A DNA stretch of 64,000 bases. Source: an uncultured Alphaproteobacteria bacterium. Lineage in GTDB: Bacteria; Pseudomonadota; Alphaproteobacteria; Rhizobiales; Ancalomicrobiaceae. The translations under genes were made by a program, and so were the position numbers. Under the pieces are notes generated by a model. It searched no databases. It saw only the letters and a program-made list of their open reading frames with translations, and was not told where the DNA came from. The first letter of the stretch is position 1; every line of letters starts with the position of its first letter. Positions 42,776-52,536 of this stretch are shown here, in pieces. Location: contig CALFRR010000075.1 of assembly GCA_937919435.1 (NCBI GenBank), positions 5,109 to 69,108 on the forward strand, read 5' to 3'.

Positions 42776-43411
42776 TCACTTGGTGCCGTAGATCCGGTCG
42801 CCGGCGTCGCCGAGCCCCGGCACGATGTAGCCGTGGTCGTTGAGATGGGAATCGATCGCCGCGGTGATCACCGGCACGTCGGGATGCTCCGACCGGAGCT
42901 TGGCGACGCCTTCCGGCGCGGCCAGCAGGCAGACGAAGCGAATGTCGCGGGCTCCCGCCGACTTCAGCTTCTCGATCGCCGCGGTCGCCGAGTTGGCGGT
43001 GGCCAGCATCGGATCGAGGATGATCACCGTACGGTCGCCGATCTCGTCGGGCGCCTTGAAATAGTATTCGACCGCTTCCAGCGTCTTCGGGTCGCGGTAG
43101 AGGCCGACGTGGGCGACGCGGGCCGACGGCACGAGGTCGAGCATGCCCTCGAGCAGGCCCATGCCGGCCCTGAGGATCGGCGCGAACACCAGCTTCTTGC
43201 CGGCCAGCTTCGGCGCCTGCATCGTAGTCAGCGGCGTCTCGATCTCGACCATGGTCAGTTCGAGGTCGCGGGTCGCCTCGTAGGCGAGGAGCAGGGCGAT
43301 CTCGCGCAGGAGCTGACGGAAGCTCTTGGTCGAGGTGTCCTTGCGGCGCATCAGCGTCAGCTTGTGGGCGACGAGCGGGTGGCCGATCACGGTGACGCCG
43401 TCCGATGACAT
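42776..43411 (-). CDS. upp: Uracil phosphoribosyltransferase
   Basis: A 211-residue enzyme making UMP from uracil and PRPP. It carries the PRPP loop [38 protein letters not shown], and the uracil-binding C-terminal [21 protein letters not shown] at 43411. It is the salvage partner of the nucleoside operon at 46.5-55.2 kb and is divergent from the thiamine genes. Confidence 0.96.
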   Translation of the reverse strand: MSSDGVTVIGHPLVAHKLTLMRRKDTSTKSFRQLLREIALLLAYEATRDLELTMVEIETPLTTMQAPKLAGKKLVFAPILRAGMGLLEGMLDLVPSARVAHVGLYRDPKTLEAVEYYFKAPDEIGDRTVIILDPMLATANSATAAIEKLKSAGARDIRFVCLLAAPEGVAKLRSEHPDVPVITAAIDSHLNDHGYIVPGLGDAGDRIYGTK

Positions 43412-43577
43412 GGCGGTACTCCGGTACGAGAAAAGGGACGGACTCGGGGTTCGCGGGGAACCGAAGTCGATCCGAGACCTTAGACGACGACGCCGTCATC
43501 GCAAGTCTCGGACTGTCCCCGACGCCTCCCGAACGGTCGGTTGCCCCCCATCGTCCACCGTTCTATGGTCTCGCGCG

Positions 43578-43649
43578 CTCCTGGGGTGCCCGCCGTCGCG
43601 GGCTGAGATGAGACCCATGGAACCTGGCCGGGCCGTCCGGCGAAGGGAG
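43578..43649 (+). promoter_or_regulatory. TPP riboswitch (THI element) controlling thiM
   Basis: The thi-box core is present: GGGGTGCC (43583-43590), CTGAGATGAGACCC, and GAACCTG, then a closing GGGAG. P1 pairs CTCCT around 43578-43582 with GGGAG at 43645-43649. That same GGGAG is the only ribosome-binding site for thiM, whose ATG is 11 nt later. So thiamine pyrophosphate binding should hide the start region and shut down translation. Confidence 0.95.
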
Positions 43650-43659
43650 AAGAGCACCC

Positions 43660-44499
43660 ATGACCGATCGTTCGACCGCCGTCGTCCCCGCCGACTTCGT
43701 GCCCGGGGTGGAGGCCGCCCGTCTCCTCGCCCGGCTGCGCGAGGTCCGGCCGCTGGTCCACAACATCACCAACTACGTCGCCATGGATCTCTCCGCCAAC
43801 GTCCTGTTGGCGATCGGAGCCTCGCCGGCGATGGTCCATGCGATCGAGGAGGTCGAGGAGTTCGTCGCCTTCTCCTCGGCGCTGGTGGTCAACATCGGGA
43901 CCCTCTCGGAGCCCTGGATCGCCGCGATGGTCGCCGCCGCGAAGGCCGCCAGGCGCCGCGGCATCCCGTGGGTGCTCGATCCCGTCGGCGCCGGCGCGAC
44001 GAGCCTGCGCGACCGGGCGGTCGCCGAACTGATGGCGGTCGGACCGACCATCGTCCGCGGCAACGCCTCCGAAATCCTGGTGGTCGCGGGCGCCGCCGGC
44101 GCCGCCGGCAAGGGCGTCGACAGCGGCAACTCCTCGGACGAGGCGCGCGACGCGGCGATGGCGCTCGCCCGGAGCTCGGGTGCGGTGGTGGTGGCGACCG
44201 GTGCGGTCGACCTCCTGACCGACGGGCACCGCCTCGTCCGCCTCGTCGACGGCGATCCGCTGATGTGCCGGGTCACCGCCACCGGCTGTGCGCTCTCCGC
44301 GGTGGTCGCCGGCTTCGCCGCGCTCGATCCCGATCCGCTCGCCGCGGCGACCGCCGCCCTCGCCGTCTACGGCGTCGCCGGGCGCCAGGCCGCGGCGGTC
44401 TCCGCCGATGGCCCCGCCACCTTCCGCTCGCTGTTCCTCGACCGGCTCGCCCGGATCACTCCGGAGGAGGTCGCGGCCGCCGTGACCGTCGCCGCATGA
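43660..44499 (+). CDS. thiM: Hydroxyethylthiazole kinase
   Basis: A 279-residue salvage kinase phosphorylating the thiazole moiety of thiamine. Signatures: PLVHNITNYVAMDLSANVLLAIGASPAM at about residues 30-58, GPTIVRGNASEIL, and the ATP-site VTATGCALSAVVAGFAA with the catalytic Cys region. ATG at 43660 lies directly after the TPP riboswitch. It overlaps thiE by 4 bp (ATGA), so the two enzymes are translationally coupled. No thiD is adjacent. Confidence 0.95.
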   Translation: MTDRSTAVVPADFVPGVEAARLLARLREVRPLVHNITNYVAMDLSANVLLAIGASPAMVHAIEEVEEFVAFSSALVVNIGTLSEPWIAAMVAAAKAARRRGIPWVLDPVGAGATSLRDRAVAELMAVGPTIVRGNASEILVVAGAAGAAGKGVDSGNSSDEARDAAMALARSSGAVVVATGAVDLLTDGHRLVRLVDGDPLMCRVTATGCALSAVVAGFAALDPDPLAAATAALAVYGVAGRQAAAVSADGPATFRSLFLDRLARITPEEVAAAVTVAA

Positions 44500-45137
44500 G
44501 CGCCCCCCGGCTCGCCCTCGCCGCCTACCGCCTGATGCTGGTCACCGACCGCGGCATGATCGGAGGCCGCGACCTCGACGACGTCGTCGCCGCGGCGGTC
44601 GCCGGCGGCGTGACCTCGGTGCAGCTGCGCGAGAAGGACACCCCGACCCGCGCCTTCGTCGATCTCGCCCGCGCCCTCGACCGGCGGCTCGCCCCGCTCG
44701 GCGTACCGCTGTTCGTCAACGATCGGGTCGACGTGGCGCTGGCCGCCGGAATCCGCAACGTCCACGTCGGTCAGTCCGACATGCACCCGGACGACGTCCG
44801 GACCCTCCTCGGTCCGGACGGGGTGATCGGCCTGTCGATCACCGCCCTCGACGAGATGCGGGCCGCCGATCTCGCCGCCGTCGACTACGTCGGCGTCGGG
44901 CCGATCCATCCGACCGGATCGAAGGCCGACGCCTCGCCGTCGATCGGGCTCGCCGGCCTCGCCGCGATCCGTGCGGTGACCGATCTGCCGATCGTCGCGA
45001 TCGGTGGCATCGGGGTCGGCGAAGCGGCCGCGGTCGTCGCCGCGGGAGCCGACGGCATCGCGGTGGTCTCGGCGATCATGGCGGCGCCGGACCCGCGGGC
45101 CGCGGCCTCGGCACTGCGCGTCGCCCTCGCCCGCTGA
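44496..45137 (+). CDS. thiE: Thiamine phosphate synthase
   Basis: A 213-residue TIM-barrel enzyme joining the thiazole and pyrimidine phosphates into thiamine monophosphate. Motifs are GVTSVQLREKDTPTRAF (pyrimidine and phosphate binding), FVNDRVDVALA, VGVGPIHPTGSK and LPIVAIGGIGVGEAAAVVAAGADGIAVVSAI. It is expressed with thiM under the TPP riboswitch, so this unit is a thiamine salvage operon. Confidence 0.95.
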   Translation: MSAPRLALAAYRLMLVTDRGMIGGRDLDDVVAAAVAGGVTSVQLREKDTPTRAFVDLARALDRRLAPLGVPLFVNDRVDVALAAGIRNVHVGQSDMHPDDVRTLLGPDGVIGLSITALDEMRAADLAAVDYVGVGPIHPTGSKADASPSIGLAGLAAIRAVTDLPIVAIGGIGVGEAAAVVAAGADGIAVVSAIMAAPDPRAAASALRVALAR

Positions 45138-45255
45138 GGCGATCCGACGCGGGACACCTCGACCTCTCCGCGTTTCGGCGTCAGACTCGATCCGAAGTCG
45201 TGGCGGCCGGTGATTCGTGCGTGCGTCGCCGGCCCGCCGCCAGGAACCCGCCCGA

Positions 45256-46515
45256 ATGCCCGATACCCCCGTCGAAATCAGCGAATCCGACCGCGCCGCC
45301 GTGCGTCGGCTGCTCGGCCCCGGTGAAGTGCGCGCCCGCGCCAACCGGCTGTTCGACCTCGCGCTGATGGATCGGCTCGGCCACTTCACCGTCGATCTCG
45401 GTCGGCTCGACGCGGTCGCCGGGCTGGTCGCCCGTCAGATCCGAGCCGAGCACCCCGACTTCGACGTGCCGCCGCATTCGCGTTGGCGCGCCTTCGAAGC
45501 CGGAGCCTGCGACCGCTGGGGCATGCTGGTCGGCTCGCGCGACTGGGAGGGCGATCTCGATCTCGGCCGCGCCGGTGTCGATCTGGCGACCGTCGGCGTG
45601 CTGCTCGACGTCGCCGCCGGCCCGCGCTGGTCCTATGCCGAAGCCGCCACCGGCGAGAGCTGGAGCCGCTCCGACGGGGTGGCGGTCGCCACCTTCGTGA
45701 TGTTCGCCAGCGGCGTCTTCTCCGGCGAGCCCTTCGATCCGCTGCGGGTCGATGCGCGTTCGCTCGCCGGCCTGACCGCCGAGGAACTCGCCGACGGCTT
45801 CCAGCTCGCCGCCTCCAACCCGCTGCCGGCGGTCGAGGCGCGGCTCTCGCTGCTCAACCGGCTCGGCCAGCAGATCGCCCACCGGGCCGACGTCTTCGGC
45901 ACCGACGACGGCGCCCGCCCCGGCGGTCTCGTCGACCATCTCCGGCGCCGTTTCCCCGACGGACGGGTGGCGATGCCGGTGGTCGCCGAGATCCTGATCG
46001 ACGCGCTCGGACCGATCTGGTCGGGCAGTTGGGAGCTCGCCGGCCGGCCGCTCGGCGACACCTGGGTGCATCGCGGTCTGGTCTGCGAGGACGTCACCTC
46101 GGGTCTGATGCCGTTCCACCGGCCCGCCCAGTGGCTCGCCCAGTCGCTGATCGAACCGCTGGTCTGGGCCGGTTTCGAGATCGTCGATCTCGACGGGCTG
46201 ACCGGCCTTCCCGACCGGTTGGCCGGCGGGTTGTTCGTCGACGGCGGTGTGCTCAGGCCGCGCGATCCCTCGGCGCTGGTCGCCGTTCACGGGATCGAAG
46301 ACGAACTGGTGGTCGAATGGCGGGCGCTGACCATCGCACTGCTCGATCGGCTGGCCGGCATCGTCCGCCAGGAACTCGGCCGTAACGCCTTGAACTTCCC
46401 GCTGACCTGCGTCGTCGAAGGCGGCGTGCGTCCCGCCGCCCGGGCACTCGCCCGCGAGCGGCGTCCCGACGGCACCGCCGCCATTCCCGTCGAGGGCGAT
46501 CCCTTCGCCTTCTGA
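45256..46515 (+). CDS. DUF1688 (URC4/Urg3-family) protein
   Basis: A 419-residue protein matching the DUF1688 family, which includes yeast Urc4 and fungal Urg3 of the reductive-independent uracil-catabolism route (URC pathway). Visible conserved blocks: HSRWRAFEAGACDRWGML, YAEAATGESWSRSDGVAVATFVMF, SNPLPAVEARLSLLNRLG and DTWVHRGLVCEDVTSGLMPFH. Its chemistry is not settled in the family. In bacteria the gene often sits near upp and a GTP-cyclohydrolase-II-like URC1; upp is 1.8 kb away here and URC1 is not seen in the window. ATG at 45256 gives a normal N-terminus. It is convergent with deoB. Confidence 0.8.
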   Translation: MPDTPVEISESDRAAVRRLLGPGEVRARANRLFDLALMDRLGHFTVDLGRLDAVAGLVARQIRAEHPDFDVPPHSRWRAFEAGACDRWGMLVGSRDWEGDLDLGRAGVDLATVGVLLDVAAGPRWSYAEAATGESWSRSDGVAVATFVMFASGVFSGEPFDPLRVDARSLAGLTAEELADGFQLAASNPLPAVEARLSLLNRLGQQIAHRADVFGTDDGARPGGLVDHLRRRFPDGRVAMPVVAEILIDALGPIWSGSWELAGRPLGDTWVHRGLVCEDVTSGLMPFHRPAQWLAQSLIEPLVWAGFEIVDLDGLTGLPDRLAGGLFVDGGVLRPRDPSALVAVHGIEDELVVEWRALTIALLDRLAGIVRQELGRNALNFPLTCVVEGGVRPAARALARERRPDGTAAIPVEGDPFAF

Positions 46516-46522
46516 CCCCTTC

Positions 46523-46547
46523 GGAAGGCGAGGTCTTCTCGCCTTCC
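46523..46547. terminator. Bidirectional terminator between the DUF1688 gene and deoB
   Basis: GGAAGGCGAG (46523-46532) and CTCGCCTTCC (46538-46547) form a perfect 10-bp hairpin with a 5-nt loop in the 39-bp gap between two stop codons. Confidence 0.8.
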
Positions 46548-46554
46548 GGTTCGC

Positions 46555-47769
46555 TCAGAACATCGCCCTGCCGTGCCGCCCGGGCGCGAGACCGAGCCGA
46601 GCGGCGAGCGTTTCGCCGACGTCGGAGAAGCCGCGTCCGCCGAGCGGACCGGCCGGCACGTCGGGGCCGAGCGCCAGGATCGGCACGTGCTCGCGGGTGT
46701 GGTCGGTGCCCCGCCAGGTCGGATCGCAGCCGTGATCGGCGGTGAGCACGGCGAGGTCGCCGGGCCGCAGCCGCGCCTCGATCTCCGGCAGGCCGCGATC
46801 GAACGCCTCGAGCGCCGCGGCATAGCCGGCGACGTCGCGGCGGTGGCCGTACTCCATGTCGAAGTCGACGTAGTTGGCGACGATCAGGGCGCCGTCCGGC
46901 GCCTCGTCGAGCGCGGCGAGGGTGGCGGCGTGGACATTGGCGTTGCCCGACGCCCTGACCTTCCGGGTGACGCCGCAGCCGGCGAAGATGTCGGAGACCT
47001 TGCCGATCGCGATCACCTCGCGCCCTACCGCCTTCGCCCGGTCGAGCAGGGTCGGCTCCGGCGGCGGCACCGCGTAGTCGTGGCGGTTGCCGGTCCGCTT
47101 GAAGTCGGCCGCCGAGGTGCCGACGAAGGGGCGGGCGATCACCCGGCCGACGCCGAGCGGATCGACCAGCCGGCGGGCGATCTCGCACAGCCGGTAGAGC
47201 CGCTCGAGCCCGAACGCCTCCTCGTGGGCGGCGATCTGCACGACGCTGTCGGCCGAGGTGTAGAAGATCGGCTTGCCGGTCCGCACATGCTCCTCGCCGA
47301 GCCGGGCGATGATCTCGGTGCCCGAGGCCGGCTCGTCGCCGAGGATGCCGGGCAGGCCCGCCTCGTCGATCAGAGCGGCGATCAGGTCCGGCGGAAAGCA
47401 CGGCCGGGTCTGCGGGAAATAGTGCCAGTCGAAAGTGACCGGTACGCCGGCCAGTTCCCAGTGGCCGGACGGCGTGTCCTTGCCGCGCGAGGTCTCGATG
47501 CCGTGGCCGTGGGCGCCGGTGATCGCCGCGGGTTCGCCGATCGGCGAGACGCCGCCGGTCGCCGCCGCCCAGGCGGCACCGAGGCCGGCCCGGGCGAGGT
47601 TCGGCAGCTTCAGCGGACCGTCGCGCAGGCCGTCGCGGTTCCCCTGCCCGGCGGCGCAGGCGGCGGCGATGTGGCCGAAGGTGTCGGCACCGGCGTCGCC
47701 GAAGCGATCCGCGTCGGCACTCGCACCGATGCCGAAGGAATCGAGAACGATCAGAACTGCACGGGCCAT
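46555..47769 (-). CDS. deoB: Phosphopentomutase
   Basis: A 404-residue alkaline-phosphatase-superfamily mutase that converts (deoxy)ribose-1-phosphate to the 5-phosphate. Motifs: [18 protein letters not shown] with the metal Asp, [16 protein letters not shown] with the phospho-acceptor Thr, and [22 protein letters not shown]. It ends the leftward salvage operon. ATG at 47769 is 10 bp past the deoA stop. Confidence 0.96.
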   Translation of the reverse strand: MARAVLIVLDSFGIGASADADRFGDAGADTFGHIAAACAAGQGNRDGLRDGPLKLPNLARAGLGAAWAAATGGVSPIGEPAAITGAHGHGIETSRGKDTPSGHWELAGVPVTFDWHYFPQTRPCFPPDLIAALIDEAGLPGILGDEPASGTEIIARLGEEHVRTGKPIFYTSADSVVQIAAHEEAFGLERLYRLCEIARRLVDPLGVGRVIARPFVGTSAADFKRTGNRHDYAVPPPEPTLLDRAKAVGREVIAIGKVSDIFAGCGVTRKVRASGNANVHAATLAALDEAPDGALIVANYVDFDMEYGHRRDVAGYAAALEAFDRGLPEIEARLRPGDLAVLTADHGCDPTWRGTDHTREHVPILALGPDVPAGPLGGRGFSDVGETLAARLGLAPGRHGRAMF

Positions 47770-47779
47770 CGGACTTCCT

Positions 47780-49096
47780 TCACGAGACTGCGGGGATGCG
47801 GGCGGCGATCGGCGCGACCGGGGCCGGCGCGGTCGCGCCGATCTCGTGGGCGGCGATCAGCCGGGCCGCGGCACGATCCGCGGCGGCTTCGTCGGCGGCA
47901 TGGACCCGGCCGAGCGGCCGTCCCGGGCCGACCGCGGTACCGAGCGAGACCAGATCGGAGAAGCCGACCGACGGATCGATCCGGTCGCCGGTCGCCACCC
48001 GGCCGCCGCCGAGTTCGACCACCGCGACGCCGATCGCCCGTGCGTCGATCCGGGTGACGAAGCCGGCGGTCGGCGCGACGACGTCGCGCACCACGGGGGC
48101 GGGAGCGAGATGCGCCCACGGCCGTTCGACGAGGTCGGCCGGGCCGCCGAGCGCGGCGATCATCCGGCCGAAGGTCTCCGCCGCGCGGCCGTCGTCGAGG
48201 CTCGCGACCAGCCGCGCCCGCGCTTCGTCGAGGCTTCCGGCGAGACCGCCGACCATCAGCATCTCGGCGGCGAGTTCGACGGTGATCGTCTCGACCTTCG
48301 GATCGCGCCGCCGGCGGGCCAGCAGATCGACCGAATGGGCGACCTCGAGGGCATTGCCGGCGAAGGGGGCCAGCGGTTCGTTCATGTCGGTGACCAGGGC
48401 GCGCGACGGCAGGCCTGCGCCGATCGCCACGCCGGTCAGGCTCTCGGCCAGCGCGATCGCGTCGGGCAGCGCGCTCATGAAGGCGCCCGAGCCCCATTTG
48501 ACGTCGAGCACCAGCCCGTCGAGCCCGGCGGCGAGCTTCTTCGACAGGATCGAGGCGGTGATCAGATCGAGGCTCTCGACCGTGCCTGTGACGTCGCGGA
48601 TCGCGTAGAAGCGCTTGTCGGCCGGGGCGAGGTCGGCGGTCTGGCCGATGATCGCGCAGCCGACCTCCCGCACCACCTTCGCGAAGCGGGCGTTGTCCGG
48701 CTGGGTGGTGTAGCCCGGCACCGAATCGAGCTTGTCGAGGGTGCCGCCGGTGTGGCCGAGCCCACGGCCCGAGATCATCGGCACGTAGCCGCCGCAGGCG
48801 GCGACCATCGGCGCCAGGATCAGCGAGACGTCGTCGCCGATGCCGCCGGTCGAATGCTTGTCGAGCGCCGGCCCCGGCAGATCCCATTTCAGCACCGTGC
48901 CGGAATCGCGCATCGCCAGAGTCAGCGCCACCCGCTCGTCGAGGGCGAGGCCGCGGAAGAACACCGCCATGGCGAAGGCGGCGATCTGACCCTCGCCGAC
49001 CGACCCGTCGGTCAGTCCGGCGACGAGGCCGGCGATCTCTTCCCGGGCGAGGCGGCCGCCGTCGCGTTTCCGGCGGATCAGTTCCTGGGGCAGCAT
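47780..49096 (-). CDS. deoA: Thymidine phosphorylase
   Basis: A 438-residue pyrimidine nucleoside phosphorylase releasing thymine or uracil and deoxyribose-1-phosphate. Motifs: the family signature region [34 protein letters not shown], and [10 protein letters not shown]. The C-terminal part ([18 protein letters not shown]) is the usual PYNP-C domain. It could act on both thymidine and deoxyuridine. ATG at 49096. Confidence 0.95.
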   Translation of the reverse strand: MLPQELIRRKRDGGRLAREEIAGLVAGLTDGSVGEGQIAAFAMAVFFRGLALDERVALTLAMRDSGTVLKWDLPGPALDKHSTGGIGDDVSLILAPMVAACGGYVPMISGRGLGHTGGTLDKLDSVPGYTTQPDNARFAKVVREVGCAIIGQTADLAPADKRFYAIRDVTGTVESLDLITASILSKKLAAGLDGLVLDVKWGSGAFMSALPDAIALAESLTGVAIGAGLPSRALVTDMNEPLAPFAGNALEVAHSVDLLARRRRDPKVETITVELAAEMLMVGGLAGSLDEARARLVASLDDGRAAETFGRMIAALGGPADLVERPWAHLAPAPVVRDVVAPTAGFVTRIDARAIGVAVVELGGGRVATGDRIDPSVGFSDLVSLGTAVGPGRPLGRVHAADEAAADRAAARLIAAHEIGATAPAPVAPIAARIPAVS

Positions 49097-49177
49097 GGGT
49101 CTTCTCCGGGGCGCGGCGCCGGTTCTCGGTGAGATGGGGCGCGGCGGGCTGAAATCGAGGGGCGGGCGAGCGTCCGC

Positions 49178-49984
49178 TCAGGCGGGCAGGGCGGCGACGA
49201 TGCCCGAGAGGAGACGGCGGAACCGGTCGGCGCCCTTCGCCGCCTCGTCCTTGGTCTCCGCGTGCGACAGCGGCCGGCCGGTCATCCCGGCGGCGAGGTT
49301 GGTGATCATCGACAGTGCCAGGACCGAAATCCCGGCATGGCGGGCGAGGATCACCTCCGGCACCGTCGACATGCCCACCGCATCGGCGCCCCAGACCCGG
49401 AACATCCGGATCTCCGCCGGGGTCTCGAAGCTCGGCCCGGAGACCCAGGCGTAGACCCCTTCGGGAAGCGCGATCCCGAGCCCCTTGGCGGTCCTGCGGG
49501 CGAGCGCGATCAGCGCCGGATCGTAGGCGTCGACCATCGACACGAAGCGGCCGTCGCCGGTCTCGCCGATCAGCGGATTGGTCCCGGCGGCGGCGATGTG
49601 GTCGGTGATCAGCATCGGCGATCCCGGCCCGACGTCGGCGCGCAGCGACCCGGCGGCGTTGGTCAGGATCAGCCGCTCGACTCCGAGTGCGGCGAGAGTG
49701 GCGATCGGGGTCGCCATGGCGCGGGCGTCGCCGTGTTCGTAGTAGTGGACCCGACCGGCGAGCACCGCCACGTCACGCCCGGCGAGCCTGCCGACGATCA
49801 GCTCGCCGCGGTGGCCGGAGACCCCGGACGGCGGGAAGCCGGGCAGGTCGGCATAGGGGATCGTCACCGCGTCGGCGACCTCGTCGGCGAAGCCGCCGAG
49901 ACCGGAGCCGAGCACCAGTGCGGTCTTCGGGGAGAGGCCGGGGGTACGCTCGGCGATCGTGCGGGCGAGGTCGGAGGGCTGCAT
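49178..49984 (-). CDS. punA: Purine-nucleoside phosphorylase (trimeric type)
   Basis: A 268-residue phosphorylase of the trimeric PNP group: LVLGSGLGGFADEV (phosphate loop), SGHRGELIVGRLAGR, AGRVHYYEHGD, LTNAAGSLRADVGPGS, and GPSFETPAEIRMFRVWGADAVGMSTVPE. It converts purine (deoxy)nucleosides to base and pentose-1-phosphate. It is 6 bp downstream of cdd within the salvage operon. Confidence 0.94.
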   Translation of the reverse strand: MQPSDLARTIAERTPGLSPKTALVLGSGLGGFADEVADAVTIPYADLPGFPPSGVSGHRGELIVGRLAGRDVAVLAGRVHYYEHGDARAMATPIATLAALGVERLILTNAAGSLRADVGPGSPMLITDHIAAAGTNPLIGETGDGRFVSMVDAYDPALIALARRTAKGLGIALPEGVYAWVSGPSFETPAEIRMFRVWGADAVGMSTVPEVILARHAGISVLALSMITNLAAGMTGRPLSHAETKDEAAKGADRFRRLLSGIVAALPA

Positions 49985-49990
49985 CGGGTC

Positions 49991-50410
49991 TCACAGATGA
50001 TCGGGGCCGAAGGAGAGCGGCAGGATTTCGTCGAGAGAAAGGCTGGTCACCTGACCGTCGCCGTCCTTCAGGTGAAGGGTGGTGTGGCTCTGCGCGAATT
50101 CGCGGATCTTCTGGCGGCAGCCGCCGCACGGCGGACAGAGCAGAAGATCGCCGTCGGCCGGCCCGCCGACCACGGCGATCGCCACGATCCGGCGACCGCC
50201 GGCGGCGACCATCGCGGCGATCGCTCCGGCCTCCGCGCAGGTCCCTTCCGGATAGGCGGCGTTCTCGACGTTGCAGCCGACGTGGACGCGGCCGGCCTCG
50301 TCGTAGAGGGCGGCGCCGACGAAGAACCGCGAATAGGGCGCATGCGCCCGGACCCGGACGTCGGCGGCGGCTTCGAACAGGCGGTCGAGCGCGAGCGTTT
50401 CTCGTGTCAT
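49991..50410 (-). CDS. cdd: Cytidine deaminase
   Basis: A 139-residue homotetramer-type zinc deaminase. The active site is AAYPEGTCAEAGAIAAM (Cys and Glu) and CPPCGGCRQKI (the two other zinc Cys), preceded by HAPYSRFFVGAALY. It turns cytidine and deoxycytidine into uridines for DeoA or Upp. ATG at 50410 is 24 bp after the permease gene. Confidence 0.95.
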   Translation of the reverse strand: MTRETLALDRLFEAAADVRVRAHAPYSRFFVGAALYDEAGRVHVGCNVENAAYPEGTCAEAGAIAAMVAAGGRRIVAIAVVGGPADGDLLLCPPCGGCRQKIREFAQSHTTLHLKDGDGQVTSLSLDEILPLSFGPDHL

Positions 50411-50434
50411 CGTGTGGTCGTCCCGGATCTCGCC

Positions 50435-51421
50435 TCAGCGGTCCTTGGTGTAGGGGATGCCGGAGGCCTTCGGCGGTATCGCCCGCCCGATGAAACCGGC
50501 GAGCAGCACGACGGTCAAGACGTAGGGCAGCGCCTGGAAGACCTGAACCGGCACCGTGCCGATCCCCGGCAACGGCGTTCCCTGCAGTCGGATCGCCGCG
50601 GCGTCGAGCAGGCCGAACAGCAGGCAGGCACCGAGTGCCGAGAACGGTCGCCACTTGGCGAAGACCAGCGCGGCGAGCGCGATGAAGCCCTTGCCGGCGG
50701 TCATGTCGCGCACGAAGCCGGCGGATTGGGCGACCGCCAGATAGGTGCCGGCGAAGCCGCAGAGCACCCCGCAGACGATCACCGCCATGTAGCGGAGCTT
50801 CGCCACCGAGACGCCGGCGGTGTCGACCGCGTGCGGATTGTCGCCGACCGCCCGGAGCCTCAGGCCGAAGCTGGTCCGCCACAGCACCGCCCAGGTCACC
50901 GGCACCGCGACGAGCGCCGCCCAGACCAGGAGATTGTGGCCGGAGACGACGTCCGACCACAGCTTCGCGGCCGAACCGCCGGGGCCGAGCATCCGGACGA
51001 TGCCGAGATCGGGATCGAGCCCGAGGAAGCGCTCGCCGGCCCCGAGTTGCGGGGTGCGTCCGCCCTGGCCGTACCAGACCTGCCCGAGCAGCACGGTGAG
51101 GCCGGCGGCGAGGAAGTTGATCGCCGTGCCCGACACCACCTGATTGCCGCGCTGGCTGATCGAGGCGTAGCCGTGGACCAGCGACAGGGCGAGCGACGCC
51201 AGGATCCCGGCGAGGAGCCCGGCCCAGGGCGAATGCCACGCCGCGGCGGCGGCACCGGAGGCGAAGGCGGCGGCCAGCATCTTGCCCTCGAGCCCGATGT
51301 CGACGACGCCGGAGCGTTCCGACCACAGCCCGGCGAGGCAGCAGAACAGCAGCGGCACCGACAGGCGGATGCCCGACCCGAGCACCGGAGCGACGAGATC
51401 GACGGTGGTGGCGACGTCCAT
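50435..51421 (-). CDS. Nucleoside ABC transporter permease (second)
   Basis: A 328-residue BPD_transp_2 permease with about nine helices. Blocks include CLAGLWSERSGVVDIGLEGKML, SQRGNQVVSGTAINFLAAGL and FGLRLRAVGDNPHAVDTAGV. This is the group that pairs with BMP-type binding proteins in nucleoside uptake. The start is ATG at 51421, 11 bp after the first permease. Orthologues are often named NupQ or YufQ. Confidence 0.88.
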   Translation of the reverse strand: MDVATTVDLVAPVLGSGIRLSVPLLFCCLAGLWSERSGVVDIGLEGKMLAAAFASGAAAAAWHSPWAGLLAGILASLALSLVHGYASISQRGNQVVSGTAINFLAAGLTVLLGQVWYGQGGRTPQLGAGERFLGLDPDLGIVRMLGPGGSAAKLWSDVVSGHNLLVWAALVAVPVTWAVLWRTSFGLRLRAVGDNPHAVDTAGVSVAKLRYMAVIVCGVLCGFAGTYLAVAQSAGFVRDMTAGKGFIALAALVFAKWRPFSALGACLLFGLLDAAAIRLQGTPLPGIGTVPVQVFQALPYVLTVVLLAGFIGRAIPPKASGIPYTKDR

Positions 51422-51432
51422 CGGTCCCTCCC

Positions 51433-52536
51433 TCAGGCGGTCCGGCCGCGCGGTGCGAAGATCCGCCCCAGCGCCGGTCGGAACATGTGTTCGAGCGCGC
51501 CGGCGAACAGGATCACCAGCGCCTGGATCACCACGATCATGTCGCGGCTGATGTTCGGCTTCTCGAAGGCGAGTTCGGCCCCGCCCTGGTAGAGCATGCC
51601 GAACAGCAGCGAGGCGAGCACCACTCCGACCGGATGGTTGCGTCCCATCAGCGCCACCGCGATGCCGACGAAGCCGGCGCCGGCGGTGAACTCGAGCAGC
51701 AGCCGGTGCTGGGTGCCCATCACTTCGTTGACCGCCAGCAGGCCGGCCAGCGCACCGGAGATCAGCATCGCCGCGATGACGATGCCGCCCGGTTCGATGC
51801 CGGCATAGACCGCCGCGGTCGGGTTGCGTCCGACCGCCCGGAGCTCGTAACCGAACCGGGTCTTCCAGATCAGCGCCCAGACGAAAACCGCCGCCGCCGC
51901 CGCCGCGAACACCGTCGGATTGAGCGGCGACTGGCCGAGGTCGATGCCGAACGGCGCCACCAGATCGCGCAGCAGGGGCAGGCGGGTCGCCTCCTCGAAG
52001 GTCCGCGTCTCCGGCGACATCGCTCCGGGCTTGCCGAGCGGTCCGCCGAGCAGCCAGACCATCAGCACCGCGGCGAGATAGTTGAACATGATCGTGGTGA
52101 TGACGATGTGGCTGCCGCGCCGGGCCTGTGCCCAGGCCGGCAGGAACGCCCAGGCCGCTCCGAACAGCGCCGAGGCGACCAGTGCGAAGGGGGCGACCAG
52201 CCACCACGGCGCCCCGTCGAAGGCGAGGCAGACCAGCGCCACCCCGAGCCCGCCGAGCGTCGCCTGTCCTTCGGCGCCGATGTTGAACAGGCCGGCATGG
52301 AAGGCGACCGCCACCGCCAGCCCGGTGAACACGAAGTCGGTGGCGTAGTAGAGGGTGAAGCCGATCCCCTCCGAATAGCCGAGCGCCCCGAACACCATGA
52401 TCTTCACGGCTTCGATCGGGTTCTCGCCGATCGCCAGCACCACCAGCCCGGACACCAGGAAGGCGACGGTGACGTTGATCAGCGGCAGGAGCACGTAGTC
52501 GGCGATCGCCGGCAGCTCGCGATGCGGCACGCTCAT
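51433..52536 (-). CDS. Nucleoside ABC transporter permease (first)
   Basis: A 367-residue BPD_transp_2 permease of the NupP/YufP kind. It has about ten helices and the blocks HAGLFNIGAEGQATLGGLG, RRGSHIVITTIMFNYLAAVL, and FGYELRAVGRNPTAAVYAGI. ATG at 52536 overlaps the ATPase stop by 4 bp. With the second permease it forms the heterodimeric channel. Confidence 0.88.
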   Translation of the reverse strand: MSVPHRELPAIADYVLLPLINVTVAFLVSGLVVLAIGENPIEAVKIMVFGALGYSEGIGFTLYYATDFVFTGLAVAVAFHAGLFNIGAEGQATLGGLGVALVCLAFDGAPWWLVAPFALVASALFGAAWAFLPAWAQARRGSHIVITTIMFNYLAAVLMVWLLGGPLGKPGAMSPETRTFEEATRLPLLRDLVAPFGIDLGQSPLNPTVFAAAAAAVFVWALIWKTRFGYELRAVGRNPTAAVYAGIEPGGIVIAAMLISGALAGLLAVNEVMGTQHRLLLEFTAGAGFVGIAVALMGRNHPVGVVLASLLFGMLYQGGAELAFEKPNISRDMIVVIQALVILFAGALEHMFRPALGRIFAPRGRTA

